54,943 bases of DNA from Actinomycetota bacterium (GTDB lineage: Bacteria; Actinomycetota; Acidimicrobiia; Acidimicrobiales; Ilumatobacteraceae), in the NCBI GenBank assembly GCA_030645675.1, contig JAUSLQ010000056.1:1-54943 (forward strand). Reading direction: 5' to 3'. A program made the position numbers and the translations under genes. Positions 43,983-52,747 of the stretch are shown here, one piece after another (positions within the stretch are counted from its first letter, which is position 1; each line of letters begins with the position of its first letter). The notes below the pieces were generated by a model that was not told the DNA's origin, searched no databases, and saw nothing but the letters and a program-made list of their open reading frames with translations.

Positions 43983-44546
43983 ATGAGCGACGAGACCGTG
44001 CCCGACTTCACCCTTCACGAGCCATCGACGACCGCCGACGACGTGGAGCTGTTGCTGTTCGCTCTCGAGCGATCGCGCGCGCAGTTCGCGTGGAAGGTCG
44101 GCGGCCTCGACTCCGCCGGCCTGCAGCAGGCGTTCCCGCCTTCCACGATGACGCTGGCCGGCCTGGTCAAGCACGTCGCGCTCGTGGAGGACAAGTTCAC
44201 CTTCGAGTTCGTCACCGGCCAGCCGATGGGTGCGCCATGGAACTCGGTGGAGGGCATGTCGATGTGGGAGTGGTGCTGGCGGTCGGCGGCGCACGACACG
44301 CCGGCACAGCTGTACGCGCTGTGGAACGCCGCCGTGCTGCGCTCGCGGGCGGCATGGAACAGCGCCCTCGCCCAGGACGGACTCGACCAGCCGTCGGCGC
44401 TGGTCCTCGACGACGGGCAGTCGCCGAACCTGCGCCGGGCGTTGGTCGACCTGCACGACGAGTACGCCCGCCACGTCGGCCACGCCGACCTGATGCGCGA
44501 GGCAGTGGATGGTCTGGTGGGCGAAGACCCGCCGCAGCCCGACTGA
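43983..44546 (+). CDS. DinB/DUF664-like (mycothiol-transferase family) protein
   Basis: A 187-residue four-helix-bundle protein of the DinB/DUF664 type. The metal-site histidine in helix 2 (LVKHVALVEDKF) and the C-terminal DEYARHVGHADLMREAVDG, with two further histidines, are the family triad. Members include mycothiol- or bacillithiol-dependent transferases. It is divergent from the alpha-glucosidase gene across 90 bp. Substrate unknown. Confidence 0.78.
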   Translation: MSDETVPDFTLHEPSTTADDVELLLFALERSRAQFAWKVGGLDSAGLQQAFPPSTMTLAGLVKHVALVEDKFTFEFVTGQPMGAPWNSVEGMSMWEWCWRSAAHDTPAQLYALWNAAVLRSRAAWNSALAQDGLDQPSALVLDDGQSPNLRRALVDLHDEYARHVGHADLMREAVDGLVGEDPPQPD

Positions 44547-44588
44547 CGTACATCCAGCGACCTTCTCCTCTGGCGGCCCCGACCGCCG

Positions 44589-46067
44589 ATGGGCTACACG
44601 GTAGACATGGAGCTGGCCGCGTTCGAACGGGCCGAGCCGTTGGCAACCACCCACATCTCGCGGCTCGTGGTGGCGGGTGACCGCGTCTACAAGCGGAAGA
44701 TCGCCCGCGAGTTCGGCTTCGTGGACCAACGGTCGCTCGCTGCCCGCCGCCACCTGTGCGAACTCGAGGTACAGCTCAACCGGCGGATCGTCGACGACGT
44801 GTACTTGGGGGTGGAACCGCTCACCGACGGTGCCGGCGAGGTGGTGGACTACGTCGTGGCGATGCGCCGCATGCCGTTCGAGCGCTCGCTGGCAGCGAGG
44901 CTGGCCGCCGGGGAGCCCGCCGAGGGCTGTGTGCGCGCCGTGGCCCGGTTGGTCGCCGACTTCCACGAGCGCGCTCTGCGCTCGGCGGCCATCACCGCCG
45001 CCGGAACGCGGGAGGCCGTCGCCTCGCTGTGGAAGGACAGCCTCGACGACCTCGCCAGGCTCGACGAGCACGTGGAACCGCAGCGCGTCGCGGCAATCCG
45101 GCTGGCAGCGAACCGCTACCTCGACGGACGGAGGCCACTGTTCGAGGCCAGGTGCCGCGGGGGACTCGTGGTCGATGGCCACGGCGATCTGCTGACGCCC
45201 GACATCTACTGCCTCGACGACGGCCCCCGCATCCTCGACTGCCTGGAGTTCGACGAACGGTTCCGGTACGGCGACGTGCTCCTCGACGTGGCGTTCCTCG
45301 ACATGGACTTGCGCTGGCGCGGGCGGCCCGACCTGGCCATCGCGTTCATCGACGCCTATCAGGAGCTCTCCGACGAGCACCACCCGTCGACGCTGCTGGC
45401 CCACTTCGTCGCCTACCGGGCGCTCGTGCGGGCCAAGGTGGCGCTGTATCGAGCCATCGGCGGCGACCCTTCGGCCCGCGCCGACGCGGAGTCGCTGTTC
45501 GGGCTCGTCGAAGAGCGGTTGGCCGCCGGCGCGATCCGTCTGGTGATGATCGGCGGGTTGCCGGGCACCGGCAAGTCGACTCTGGCCGAAGCCCTGTCTG
45601 CTCACTCGGGTTGGATGACGATCAACACCGACACCGTGCGGCACGAACTCGGCGCCGAGCGCTCGTCGGCACCATGGGGCCAGGGCGCCTACGCGCCGGA
45701 CGTGACAGCCCAGACGTACGACCTCGTGATGGCGAGGGCGAGGACTGCTCTCGGTCTGGGCGAGTCGGTGATCATCGACGCCTCGTTCCGGGACGAGGCG
45801 AACCGTGCCGCCGTACGCGACCTCGGCCGGGCGCTGTCGGCGTCCGTCGTCGAGTTGCGGTGTCAGGCCCCAGCCGCCCTCGCCGACGCCCGCCTCCTCG
45901 CGCGCGACGCCTCGAACCCGTCGGACGCCACGCCCGCCATCGCCGCGCGGATGGCCGAGTCGTTCGCGGCATGGCCGGAGGCCACAACGATCGACTCGGC
46001 ACGCCCGGTCGACGAGTCGGTCGGTGTGGCCGTTGCTGCCACGCAAGCTGCCCCGTTGGACCCGTGA
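44589..46067 (+). CDS. Two-domain protein: APH-like N-terminus plus P-loop kinase (Rv2004c-like)
   Basis: A 492-residue fusion. Residues 1-315 resemble aminoglycoside phosphotransferases (VVDGHGDLLTPDIY as the HGD loop, LDCLEFDERFRYGD as metal site). Residues 320-480 form a small AAA/zeta-toxin-like kinase with P-loop GGLPGTGKST. The layout matches mycobacterial Rv2004c, a DosR-regulon protein of unknown function. A second ATG at 44607 is possible; neither has a clear ribosome site. It converges with the phosphoribosyltransferase gene with a 12-bp gap. Confidence 0.82.
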   Translation: MGYTVDMELAAFERAEPLATTHISRLVVAGDRVYKRKIAREFGFVDQRSLAARRHLCELEVQLNRRIVDDVYLGVEPLTDGAGEVVDYVVAMRRMPFERSLAARLAAGEPAEGCVRAVARLVADFHERALRSAAITAAGTREAVASLWKDSLDDLARLDEHVEPQRVAAIRLAANRYLDGRRPLFEARCRGGLVVDGHGDLLTPDIYCLDDGPRILDCLEFDERFRYGDVLLDVAFLDMDLRWRGRPDLAIAFIDAYQELSDEHHPSTLLAHFVAYRALVRAKVALYRAIGGDPSARADAESLFGLVEERLAAGAIRLVMIGGLPGTGKSTLAEALSAHSGWMTINTDTVRHELGAERSSAPWGQGAYAPDVTAQTYDLVMARARTALGLGESVIIDASFRDEANRAAVRDLGRALSASVVELRCQAPAALADARLLARDASNPSDATPAIAARMAESFAAWPEATTIDSARPVDESVGVAVAATQAAPLDP

Positions 46068-46079
46068 CCGGCGAGGCTG

Positions 46080-46748
46080 CTACCGGCGGGCCTGGGAGGT
46101 GTGCACACCCGCGCCAGGGCCACGCGCTGCGGTGAGGCACCGGACCACCTGCTCGTCGGTCGTCTGGGTGAAGTCGTCGTAGAACTGACCGACGGCGGAG
46201 AAGTGCTCGGGTGTCGCCACGCATACGAAGTCGTCGGCGTCGTCGCCCAGGCGTGCGCGGGCGTCGGGGGGCGCGACCGGTACCGCCACGACGACCTTTC
46301 CAGCTCCTTCCGCACGGGCGATCCGGCACGCGGCACGGGCCGTGGACCCGGTGGCGAACCCGTCGTCGACGACGATGACGGTGCGTCCGGCGAGGGGTAT
46401 CCGAGCGGTGCCGCCGCGGAAGCGGGACGCCCGACGCTCGACCTCGCCCCGCTCGCGCGTCGTCGCCGTCTCGATCTCCTGCTCGGTGATGTGGGCCATT
46501 CGAACGACATCGTCGTTCAGCACTCGCACGCCGCCCTCGCCGACGGCACCCATGGCCAGTTCCTGCTGGAAGGGAACGCCGAGCTTGCGGACCACGATCA
46601 CATCGAGCGGAGCACCCAGCGCCGACGCGACCTCCGCAGCCACCGGTACGCCGCCTCTGGGCAGGCCGACGACGACGGGCTGTTGATCTCGATAAGGAGC
46701 AAGCAGGCCGGCGAGCCGGCGGCCGGCGGCGACACGGTTGACGAACAT
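46080..46748 (-). CDS. Phosphoribosyltransferase-like protein
   Basis: A 222-residue type I phosphoribosyltransferase fold. The PRPP loop is VIVVDDGFATGSTARAA, preceded by the N-terminal VVGLPRGGVPVAAEVASALGAPLDVIVVRKLG. It resembles the stand-alone PRTases of mycobacteria (Rv0571c type), whose function is unknown. It is probably cytosolic. ATG 46748 begins at MFVNRVAAG; a GTG further upstream is possible. Confidence 0.85.
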   Translation of the reverse strand: MFVNRVAAGRRLAGLLAPYRDQQPVVVGLPRGGVPVAAEVASALGAPLDVIVVRKLGVPFQQELAMGAVGEGGVRVLNDDVVRMAHITEQEIETATTRERGEVERRASRFRGGTARIPLAGRTVIVVDDGFATGSTARAACRIARAEGAGKVVVAVPVAPPDARARLGDDADDFVCVATPEHFSAVGQFYDDFTQTTDEQVVRCLTAARGPGAGVHTSQARR

Positions 46749-46864
46749 GGCTGCCTCGGTGGCCCTACGGTGCACATCGCGTCCGCGGGCACCAACAGTG
46801 TAGGGGAGCGCGTCGCCGCGATCGCCCGGCCGTCGCAGCGGTTCGGTCGGGGTCCGGGATGGAT

Positions 46865-49762
46865 CTACAGCGTGGCGGCGAACCCTGTCAGCGTCGTCGC
46901 CTGCACCGGTGAAAGCAGCCCGGTGGATGCGTAGCTGCGAACGGTGAGGGAGTACAGGGCGATCAGCAGGCGCTTGAGCACGGGATGCGTCGTCGCCCGG
47001 ATGCTGCCGACGGTCGCCGAGCACAGCGCAGTGGATGCTCGATCGAACGCTGCCTTCTGCCGCGCCGTCATCGCCATGTACGAAGGTGACTCGTGGGTCA
47101 TCTGCGCCGTCAGGTTGCACAGACTGGCCGGTGTCACCGTGACGGTGAAGCTGACCGACGCGGTGCCGGTGTTGCCTGCGTTGTCCGTGGCAGTGGCGCT
47201 GTACTCGCGGGCGCCGAGCCCGAACGTGTGAGCTGCGCCGACGACGGCGGCGCAGGTGGTGGTGGCGACCCCGGAACCGGCGGGTTCGTCGGTCGCTGTG
47301 CAGGTGATCGCAACCTGCTGGTCGACGGTGTAGTTGCCGGCGTTGCCGCTGTATGCCACCACCGGTGCGATGGTGTCGGGTTCGATGGTGCCCGGCGAGC
47401 CGGTCTCGCCGGCGGGCGAGAGGTATGCACCGTTGATACCGACAACGCTCGACGTGGAGATGGCTCCGATTGCGCGGGCAGCGTTGTCGAACGACACACC
47501 CGTCGTCGCTGCGGCGAAGTTCACGCCCGTCACCCGTTGACCGGCGGAGTTGAACAGGTTGACGCCATCGCTGCCGGTGCTGAGGCCGACGCCGCTGCCG
47601 CTGTAGGTGCCGATCGCGAAACCTGCCGGAGCAGTGCCACCGAACCATGCGGTGACGAAGGCTGCGGCCTTCGTGGCGTCGCCCTCCAGGAAGATGACGG
47701 ACTGGCCGGGGGCGATGCTGGACACGCCGGTGAGCGCAACGGCGCCCACGGGCGAGTTGGAGTTGTCGTCCATCTTCCAGCCGCTGATGTCGACCCGGCT
47801 GGCGCCGAAGTTGGTGACCTCGAACCAGTCGGCTGCGTACGTGGCGGTGCCGCTACCCCAAGGCGCGACCTCCGACACGAAGAGGGTGGAGGCCTTGCTG
47901 CCGGGCGAGCCGGTCTCGATGCCGTCGGCGGCGAGGAACGCGCCGTTGACCCCGGCGACGCTCGTCGTCGCGACGATCGGCAGCGGCAGCACCGTGCTGC
48001 CCACGCCGACGGTGTTGTCGAACGTGTACCCAGTTGTGGCGATCCCGAAGGCTGCGCCGGTCACCCGATTGCCGGCCGCGTCGAACAGGTTCACCGCGTC
48101 GCCGCCGGTGCTCAGCCCAACGCCCCCACCGCTGTACGTGCCGATCATGAAGCCGGCCGGGGTGGCGCCGCCGAACCAGGCCGCCTCGAGGGCAGCGGCT
48201 TTGGTGGCGTCACCTTCGAGGAACACCACCGACTGGCCGGGGGCGATCGACGTGACGCCGCTGAGTGCGACGGCGTTGGCGAAGGCGTTCGAGTTGTCGT
48301 CCACCTTCCAGCCGGTGATGTCGACCACGGTCGTGCCGGTGTTGGTGATCTCGAACCAGTCGGCGAGGTATGGGCTGCTTCCGCTGCTCCACGGCGATAC
48401 CTCGGAGATGATGAGCGAGGCGAGCGAGGTGGTCTCGTCGACCACGTCGGTGAGCGTCAGCACGAACGGCGCGCTGCTGGCGTCGGGTGCCGCACCCACT
48501 GTGGGATCGTCGACGTCGACGGTGACCGAGTAGCCAGACTTGGTCTCGAAGTCGAGCACGGTGCCGGCCGTGATGTAGAGGCCGTTGCTGTCCACCTCGA
48601 ACGAGGCCGCATCGGCCCCGCTGACGGACAGGTTGTTCGTACCAAGTCCGTCGTCGGAGATGCTCACATCGGCGACCTTCAGCCGGGTGGCGGTGCTGGT
48701 GTTCTCCAGGACGGTGCTGGTCTGGTTGACGAGCGAGACTGTGGTCGGCGCTTGGTTGGGAACGGCAGACGGCGCATAGACCCAAAGCTGCGGGTGATCG
48801 ATGTCGCCGCCGCCGTTCTCGCTGACGACATACAGCACTCCATCGCTGTCCATCGTGAGGCCCTCGTGCTGCTGGTTCGGCACCGAGAGCGGATTGCCCG
48901 GGTCGGAGACGATGGTCAGCGAGTTGGCGATGTTGCCGGCCCGGTCGATGTTGACGATCTTGCCGGCCTCCTGGCTGAGCAGGAGCAGGTTGCCCTCCTG
49001 CGGCTGCCCTGCCAGAGAGGGGATGCTGGCGAGAGCGAAGACGTCGGCAAAGTCGGAGACACCCGCAAGTGTCGGGTCGAACAAGTCGATCGAGTTGACC
49101 GTGGCGGCCGAACCGTTCGTGGCCGAGCCGGCCCCGAAGTCCAGGCCGGTCTGGAAGACGCCCTGGGGCAGGGTCTCCTTGACAGCAACGATCCCGCCGG
49201 TGAGCGGATCGTTGGCGATTCCCTCGATGCCAGTGTTGTCCTGGAACGTGCCCAGATCGACGGTCTGTACGTCGCCGCGGGTGAGGGTGCTACCGGCGAC
49301 GTAGGTGAACCGGCTCACCTGCCGATCGCGCTCTTCCACCAGGATGAACTGGTTGCCGCCGGTGACGTAGGTGAGACCCTCGGTGTCGTAGAACTCGGTG
49401 CCCTGGGGGCTGGCGCCCAGCGCGAGCGTCATCGAGTCGATCAGCTCACCGGTCTTGCTCAGCTGCACGATGGAGGTGCTGCCGTCGCCGATGACGAACA
49501 GCGTGTCGGTGACCGGGTTGTAGGTGACGGCCGAGACCTCCTGGGCCAGCAGGCTGTCAACCGGGGGACTGGTGCGCGTGGGCTCGGGCAGGTCGTAGCG
49601 GCCGATGCGCACGTAGGCGGAGAGGTCGATGCTGGTTGGCGGGGCCGCCGAGGCAACGGAGGCCACCGCACCGACGATCGGCACCGCCGCGGCGACGATT
49701 CCGAACGCAAGGCACTTGCGCGCGAACACGGATCGGCGCTCTGCTGCTGTTGCTGCCGACAC
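46865..49762 (-). CDS. Large secreted protein: SdiA-regulated-like propeller and two lamin-tail domains
   Basis: A 965-residue exported protein with a Sec signal peptide (about 1-40, ending SVASAA). Residues about 45-330 form a beta-propeller like SdiA-regulated/esterase-like proteins (EVSAVTYNPVTDTLFVIGD). About 340-440 is a cadherin-like module. Two lamin-tail-like domains follow (about 450-625 and 628-795), both beginning SEV-x-PW and ending GSPG. A HYR-like Ig module and a Cys-containing C-terminal helical segment close the chain. The start is GTG 49762. It probably is a cell-surface or extracellular protein; ligand unknown. Confidence 0.8.
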   Translation of the reverse strand: MSAATAAERRSVFARKCLAFGIVAAAVPIVGAVASVASAAPPTSIDLSAYVRIGRYDLPEPTRTSPPVDSLLAQEVSAVTYNPVTDTLFVIGDGSTSIVQLSKTGELIDSMTLALGASPQGTEFYDTEGLTYVTGGNQFILVEERDRQVSRFTYVAGSTLTRGDVQTVDLGTFQDNTGIEGIANDPLTGGIVAVKETLPQGVFQTGLDFGAGSATNGSAATVNSIDLFDPTLAGVSDFADVFALASIPSLAGQPQEGNLLLLSQEAGKIVNIDRAGNIANSLTIVSDPGNPLSVPNQQHEGLTMDSDGVLYVVSENGGGDIDHPQLWVYAPSAVPNQAPTTVSLVNQTSTVLENTSTATRLKVADVSISDDGLGTNNLSVSGADAASFEVDSNGLYITAGTVLDFETKSGYSVTVDVDDPTVGAAPDASSAPFVLTLTDVVDETTSLASLIISEVSPWSSGSSPYLADWFEITNTGTTVVDITGWKVDDNSNAFANAVALSGVTSIAPGQSVVFLEGDATKAAALEAAWFGGATPAGFMIGTYSGGGVGLSTGGDAVNLFDAAGNRVTGAAFGIATTGYTFDNTVGVGSTVLPLPIVATTSVAGVNGAFLAADGIETGSPGSKASTLFVSEVAPWGSGTATYAADWFEVTNFGASRVDISGWKMDDNSNSPVGAVALTGVSSIAPGQSVIFLEGDATKAAAFVTAWFGGTAPAGFAIGTYSGSGVGLSTGSDGVNLFNSAGQRVTGVNFAAATTGVSFDNAARAIGAISTSSVVGINGAYLSPAGETGSPGTIEPDTIAPVVAYSGNAGNYTVDQQVAITCTATDEPAGSGVATTTCAAVVGAAHTFGLGAREYSATATDNAGNTGTASVSFTVTVTPASLCNLTAQMTHESPSYMAMTARQKAAFDRASTALCSATVGSIRATTHPVLKRLLIALYSLTVRSYASTGLLSPVQATTLTGFAATL

Positions 49763-49947
49763 TGTGACCGTCTCCGTCTCCGCGGGACCTGGGCCCGCTC
49801 GGCCAAGCTCTCACGGCAAGTTGACGACGAGGCCACGAGTGGTTGAACAGAGGGTGACGTTGGTCCAAAGGTTGCGTGCTGGCGAGGCCGCGACCGGGAG
49901 CCGAGCCGGTTGGAGTCGGGTGCCACCTCGCGGCCGTATGAGCCTTC

Positions 49948-50409
49948 TCAGCGGCGTGGCTCCAGCACGACCACCGCCGTCTGCGTCGAGCGGCGGGCGG
50001 CCAAGCCGTCGAGCCCCTTGTCGATCTCCCGCCACCGCGACCACAGCCGTTCTCGCTCGTCGCCGCTGGCGGCTCTGCCGGTGACCAGGCGCTGCCCCCC
50101 GGGCAGGTCGGCTTGCACCTCGGGGTGGGCCTGCAGGTTCAGCCACCATGCCGGCTCGCCCTCGCCCCAGCCGTTCATCGCCAGGGTGACCAGGTTCGGG
50201 CCGTCCTCGAAGTAGCCGAGCATGACGCTGTGTTCGCGGCCGGTGCGGCGCCCGATGGTGGTGAGCCGCAGCGCACCCCAGCCCTTGCGCTTCGGTCGCC
50301 ACAGGCCCACCCGGCCACGGGTCAGCCGGTAGACACGGCGATGGGCGAACCAGAACAGCCGTATGAACCAGCGCGGGGGAAGCCGTGGCGTGTCGTTCGG
50401 CTGAGACAT
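49948..50409 (-). CDS. Ddn-like F420-dependent nitroreductase family protein
   Basis: A 153-residue deazaflavin-dependent nitroreductase-family protein (split beta-barrel). The core is LRLTTIGRRTGREHSVMLGYFEDGPNLVTLAMNGWGEGEPAWWLNLQAHPEV, the F420-binding pattern of Ddn. It contains a basic N-terminus with a possible amphipathic membrane helix (WFIRLFWFAHRRVYRL). It likely uses F420H2 to reduce a quinone or similar compound; F420 dependence is from family knowledge. Confidence 0.88.
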   Translation of the reverse strand: MSQPNDTPRLPPRWFIRLFWFAHRRVYRLTRGRVGLWRPKRKGWGALRLTTIGRRTGREHSVMLGYFEDGPNLVTLAMNGWGEGEPAWWLNLQAHPEVQADLPGGQRLVTGRAASGDERERLWSRWREIDKGLDGLAARRSTQTAVVVLEPRR

Positions 50410-50507
50410 CTCACACCTCCGTCACCAACGCTCTCGACAACAACGCTACCTCGCTGCATGCGACCGGGCACGTTCTGCAGCAGAGTGCGCCGCGGCGGGT
50501 GCCCGGG

Positions 50508-51248
50508 TCAGGATGACCAGCCCCCGTCGAAGCGCACGAACTGGCCGGTGACGAACCGGCTGGAGCCGTCGAGGAATGCCAAGCAGAACGCAGCCAGTTC
50601 GTCCAGCCCGCCCAGACGGCGCATAGGCACCTGCCGCTCCACGCGCTCGCGCGCCTCGGGAGTGGTGGCGCCCATCGCCTGTAGCAGGCCGGGGAAGTCG
50701 ATGTAGTTGGTGCCGACCACGTTCACCTGCACACCGTGGTGCGCCACCTCGTCGGCCACGTTCCGGGCCAGCATCGTCGCCCCGGCGCGCATGGACGAGT
50801 ACAGCGGTGCGTTGCGCGTTGGCCGGGCCGCGGTAGCGCTGGTCAGGAGCAGCACCTGGCCCGCGCCCTGCTGCACCATCGGCGGCACCACAGCACGCAG
50901 GAAGTGGTACGGAGCGATCACACAGCCGTCGATCACCTTCTGCAGGTCGGCGTCGGTGGCCTGCACAAACGGGCCGGTGACGATCTGGCCGGTGTGCGCT
51001 GTGGCCGCGTCGATACGGCCGAAGCGACGCAGGGCGGCCTCGGCGAGCGCGTCGGCCTCGGCCTGCGTGCGCAATCCGCTGACGCCGTCGACCACTTCGA
51101 CAGCCGCCCCGGCCGCGACCAGTTCGTCGACCAGCCCGTCGGCCGGCCGCGACAGCACCAGGTCGTGCCCGCGTGCGGCGAACTCCCGCGCCAGTGCCGG
51201 CCCCACATAGTGAGCCGCATCGTTGATCACTGCGACACGTCGTTGCAT
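50508..51248 (-). CDS. Short-chain dehydrogenase-like protein with degenerate active site
   Basis: A 246-residue SDR-fold protein. The Rossmann glycine motif is VINDAAHYVGPALA instead of TGxxxGIG. Ser137 and Tyr150 are in place, but the catalytic Lys at Tyr+4 is Arg154 (LYSSMRAG). The ending FVTGQFVRFDGGWSS is typical of SDRs. ATG 51248 has an excellent GAGGAGGT site. It could be a halohydrin dehalogenase-like enzyme, where YxxxR is normal, because those proteins use Ser-Tyr-Arg and lack a cofactor motif. That reading deserves weight. Confidence 0.75.
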   Translation of the reverse strand: MQRRVAVINDAAHYVGPALAREFAARGHDLVLSRPADGLVDELVAAGAAVEVVDGVSGLRTQAEADALAEAALRRFGRIDAATAHTGQIVTGPFVQATDADLQKVIDGCVIAPYHFLRAVVPPMVQQGAGQVLLLTSATAARPTRNAPLYSSMRAGATMLARNVADEVAHHGVQVNVVGTNYIDFPGLLQAMGATTPEARERVERQVPMRRLGGLDELAAFCLAFLDGSSRFVTGQFVRFDGGWSS

Positions 51249-51425
51249 GTGCACCTCCTCGAGCGCCACCCCCGTGACACCGTCGCCGTTCCAGACCGTC
51301 GCCGACTGTACGACGGCCCGCCTGCAGGCCCCTCACCGGGGGAGTGGGCCGAGCCGCCTGGCGATCTCGTGCGCTGTGTAGCGTTGGGCGCCACGTAGCG
51401 CACGAGAACCCCCCCGGGTCTCGCC

Positions 51426-51821
51426 TCAACGCTGCTCGGTGGCGAGCTCGAGCCAGGCCTGGAAGCCACCGATGAGGTCGGTCGCACGGTGCAGACCAAG
51501 GACTCGAAGCTGCGCAGCGGCGAGGCTGGATTGGTAGCCCTCGTTGCAGACGATCACGATCCGCCGGTCGTAGTCGCTGGCATCAGCGATGCGGTGCTCG
51601 CAGGTCGGATCGAGTCGCCACTCCAGCACGTTGCGGTCGATCACGACCGCCCCGGGCAGTTCACCGTCTCGTGAACGCTGCTCGACAGGGCGGATGTCGA
51701 TGATCAGCGCGCCGCTGGCCCGCTCGCCGGCCAGCCGCGCCGGCTCGACACGGTCCAGTCCTGCCCGCGCGTCTGCGAGCACCTGCTCGATCGAGCGTCG
51801 TGACCCGGCGTCGAAACTCAT
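51426..51821 (-). CDS. Rhodanese-like domain protein
   Basis: A 131-residue single rhodanese domain with ALIIDIRPVEQRS near the N-terminus and the active-site cysteine in VIVCNEGYQSSLAA. It probably is a sulfurtransferase or thiol-redox protein in the cytosol. The flanking DUF1905 gene upstream (39 bp gap) is on the same strand. Confidence 0.85.
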   Translation of the reverse strand: MSFDAGSRRSIEQVLADARAGLDRVEPARLAGERASGALIIDIRPVEQRSRDGELPGAVVIDRNVLEWRLDPTCEHRIADASDYDRRIVIVCNEGYQSSLAAAQLRVLGLHRATDLIGGFQAWLELATEQR

Positions 51822-51860
51822 CGTGGTGAGTCTTGTGCACTTCTGCCGCCGCCACCAGGG

Positions 51861-52169
51861 CTACCCGGCTGGCCGGCCGTTGCGGGGCTCGATCCACAAC
51901 TGCACCTTCACGTTGTCGCCGACGGCGAGCCTCTCTGCTTTGCGCACCTTGTCCTTCACGGGCACCAGGTACTGGCCCTGCCGGGGGAACAGGCTGGTGG
52001 TCCACTCGGTCTTCCCGATTCGCACCCGCACGGGGATGACCCCCCAGCCGTAGGTGACCTCGTTGGCGACATCGCGCAGGTCGTCGCCGTCGTCGTCGGT
52101 CATGGCGACGAAGTAGAACGGCGCCGGCCCGCGCCACTCGAACAGCTCGCCCTTCCATGAGTAGTGCAC
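51861..52169 (-). CDS. DUF1905-domain protein
   Basis: A 102-residue protein of the DUF1905 type, a small beta-barrel: WRGPAPFYFVAM near the N-terminus and GWGVIPVRVRIGKTEWTTSLFPRQGQYLVPVKDKVRKAE in the middle, the conserved block. The role is unknown; family members have a barrel fold with a possible ligand cavity. It probably shares a transcript with the rhodanese gene downstream. Confidence 0.85.
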   Translation of the reverse strand: MHYSWKGELFEWRGPAPFYFVAMTDDDGDDLRDVANEVTYGWGVIPVRVRIGKTEWTTSLFPRQGQYLVPVKDKVRKAERLAVGDNVKVQLWIEPRNGRPAG

Positions 52170-52747
52170 GTGGAGAGCGTAGGGCGGAACCGGGCTGCCG
52201 AAGGGTGCCCAGCGCTGCAGGTTGGGGGCTGGTGATCTACGACGAGGTGCACCTGCTGCCTGCCCCGGTCTATCGCGCAGCGGCGCGGGTGCAAGCTGTG
52301 CGGCGGCTGGGGTTGACCGCCACGGCGCACAAGATCGTTCCTCGGCCGCACAACGGGAAGACCGGACCCCGTGATGTGCGTCGGCGCGATATCAGTTGGA
52401 GGTCGTGGTAAAGGCGGGCTCTTCGCAGTAAGCGCCTCCCGACGAGATTGACCGTCGCTCGCGCTTCTTGGGGGCGCACATGTTTGCCGCACGAAGCCGC
52501 GGGGTATTGCAGGTCGACACGACAAGAGCCCCGACCGTGTCGAGCTGGTGCGTCACCTGCTCAGGGGCGTTGCTCCGGACCCTGGTAGCGCCAAATCGCT
52601 CGGATCACGGAAGCCCGCGTCCCACCTCTTCGACTGGAGTCGAAGCGACACCCGTCGTTTCGACCACGACTGTCTGCGGTGTCGACTCGACCAGTTGCGT
52701 GCCCTTGCTTGCGCCCCTTCGCACTACCACCAGAAAAGGACGTTGCA
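52170..52747. other. Gene-poor region with decayed sequence
   Basis: No convincing intact gene in 578 bp. It contains the helicase fragment described separately (52223-52324), then about 420 bp where short frames show no recognised family; one plus-strand frame (52548-52751) ends LFDWSRSDTRRFDHDC... and was not recognised. It looks like debris of gene decay or a recombination junction. Confidence 0.6.
52223..52324 (+). pseudogene. Fragment of an XPB/ERCC3-type DNA helicase
   Basis: One frame encodes about 34 residues containing IYDEVHLLPAPVYR and RRLGLTAT, the DEVH box and TAT motif of XPB-type superfamily 2 helicases, with correct internal spacing. Similarity starts abruptly at the tryptophan before GLVIYDEV and stops after LTAT. 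The rest of a roughly 550-residue protein is absent, so this is a remnant. Confidence 0.8.

Noticed and set aside
47093-49846. 917-codon plus-strand open frame opposite the lamin-tail protein gene
   Set aside because: Shadow of the repetitive minus-strand gene, with Gly/Ala/Arg/Asp-rich low-complexity translation; the minus frame has a signal peptide and domains.
52330-52747. Possible small genes in the gap before the membrane protein
   Set aside because: Short frames lack ribosome sites and recognised domains; treated as non-coding debris.
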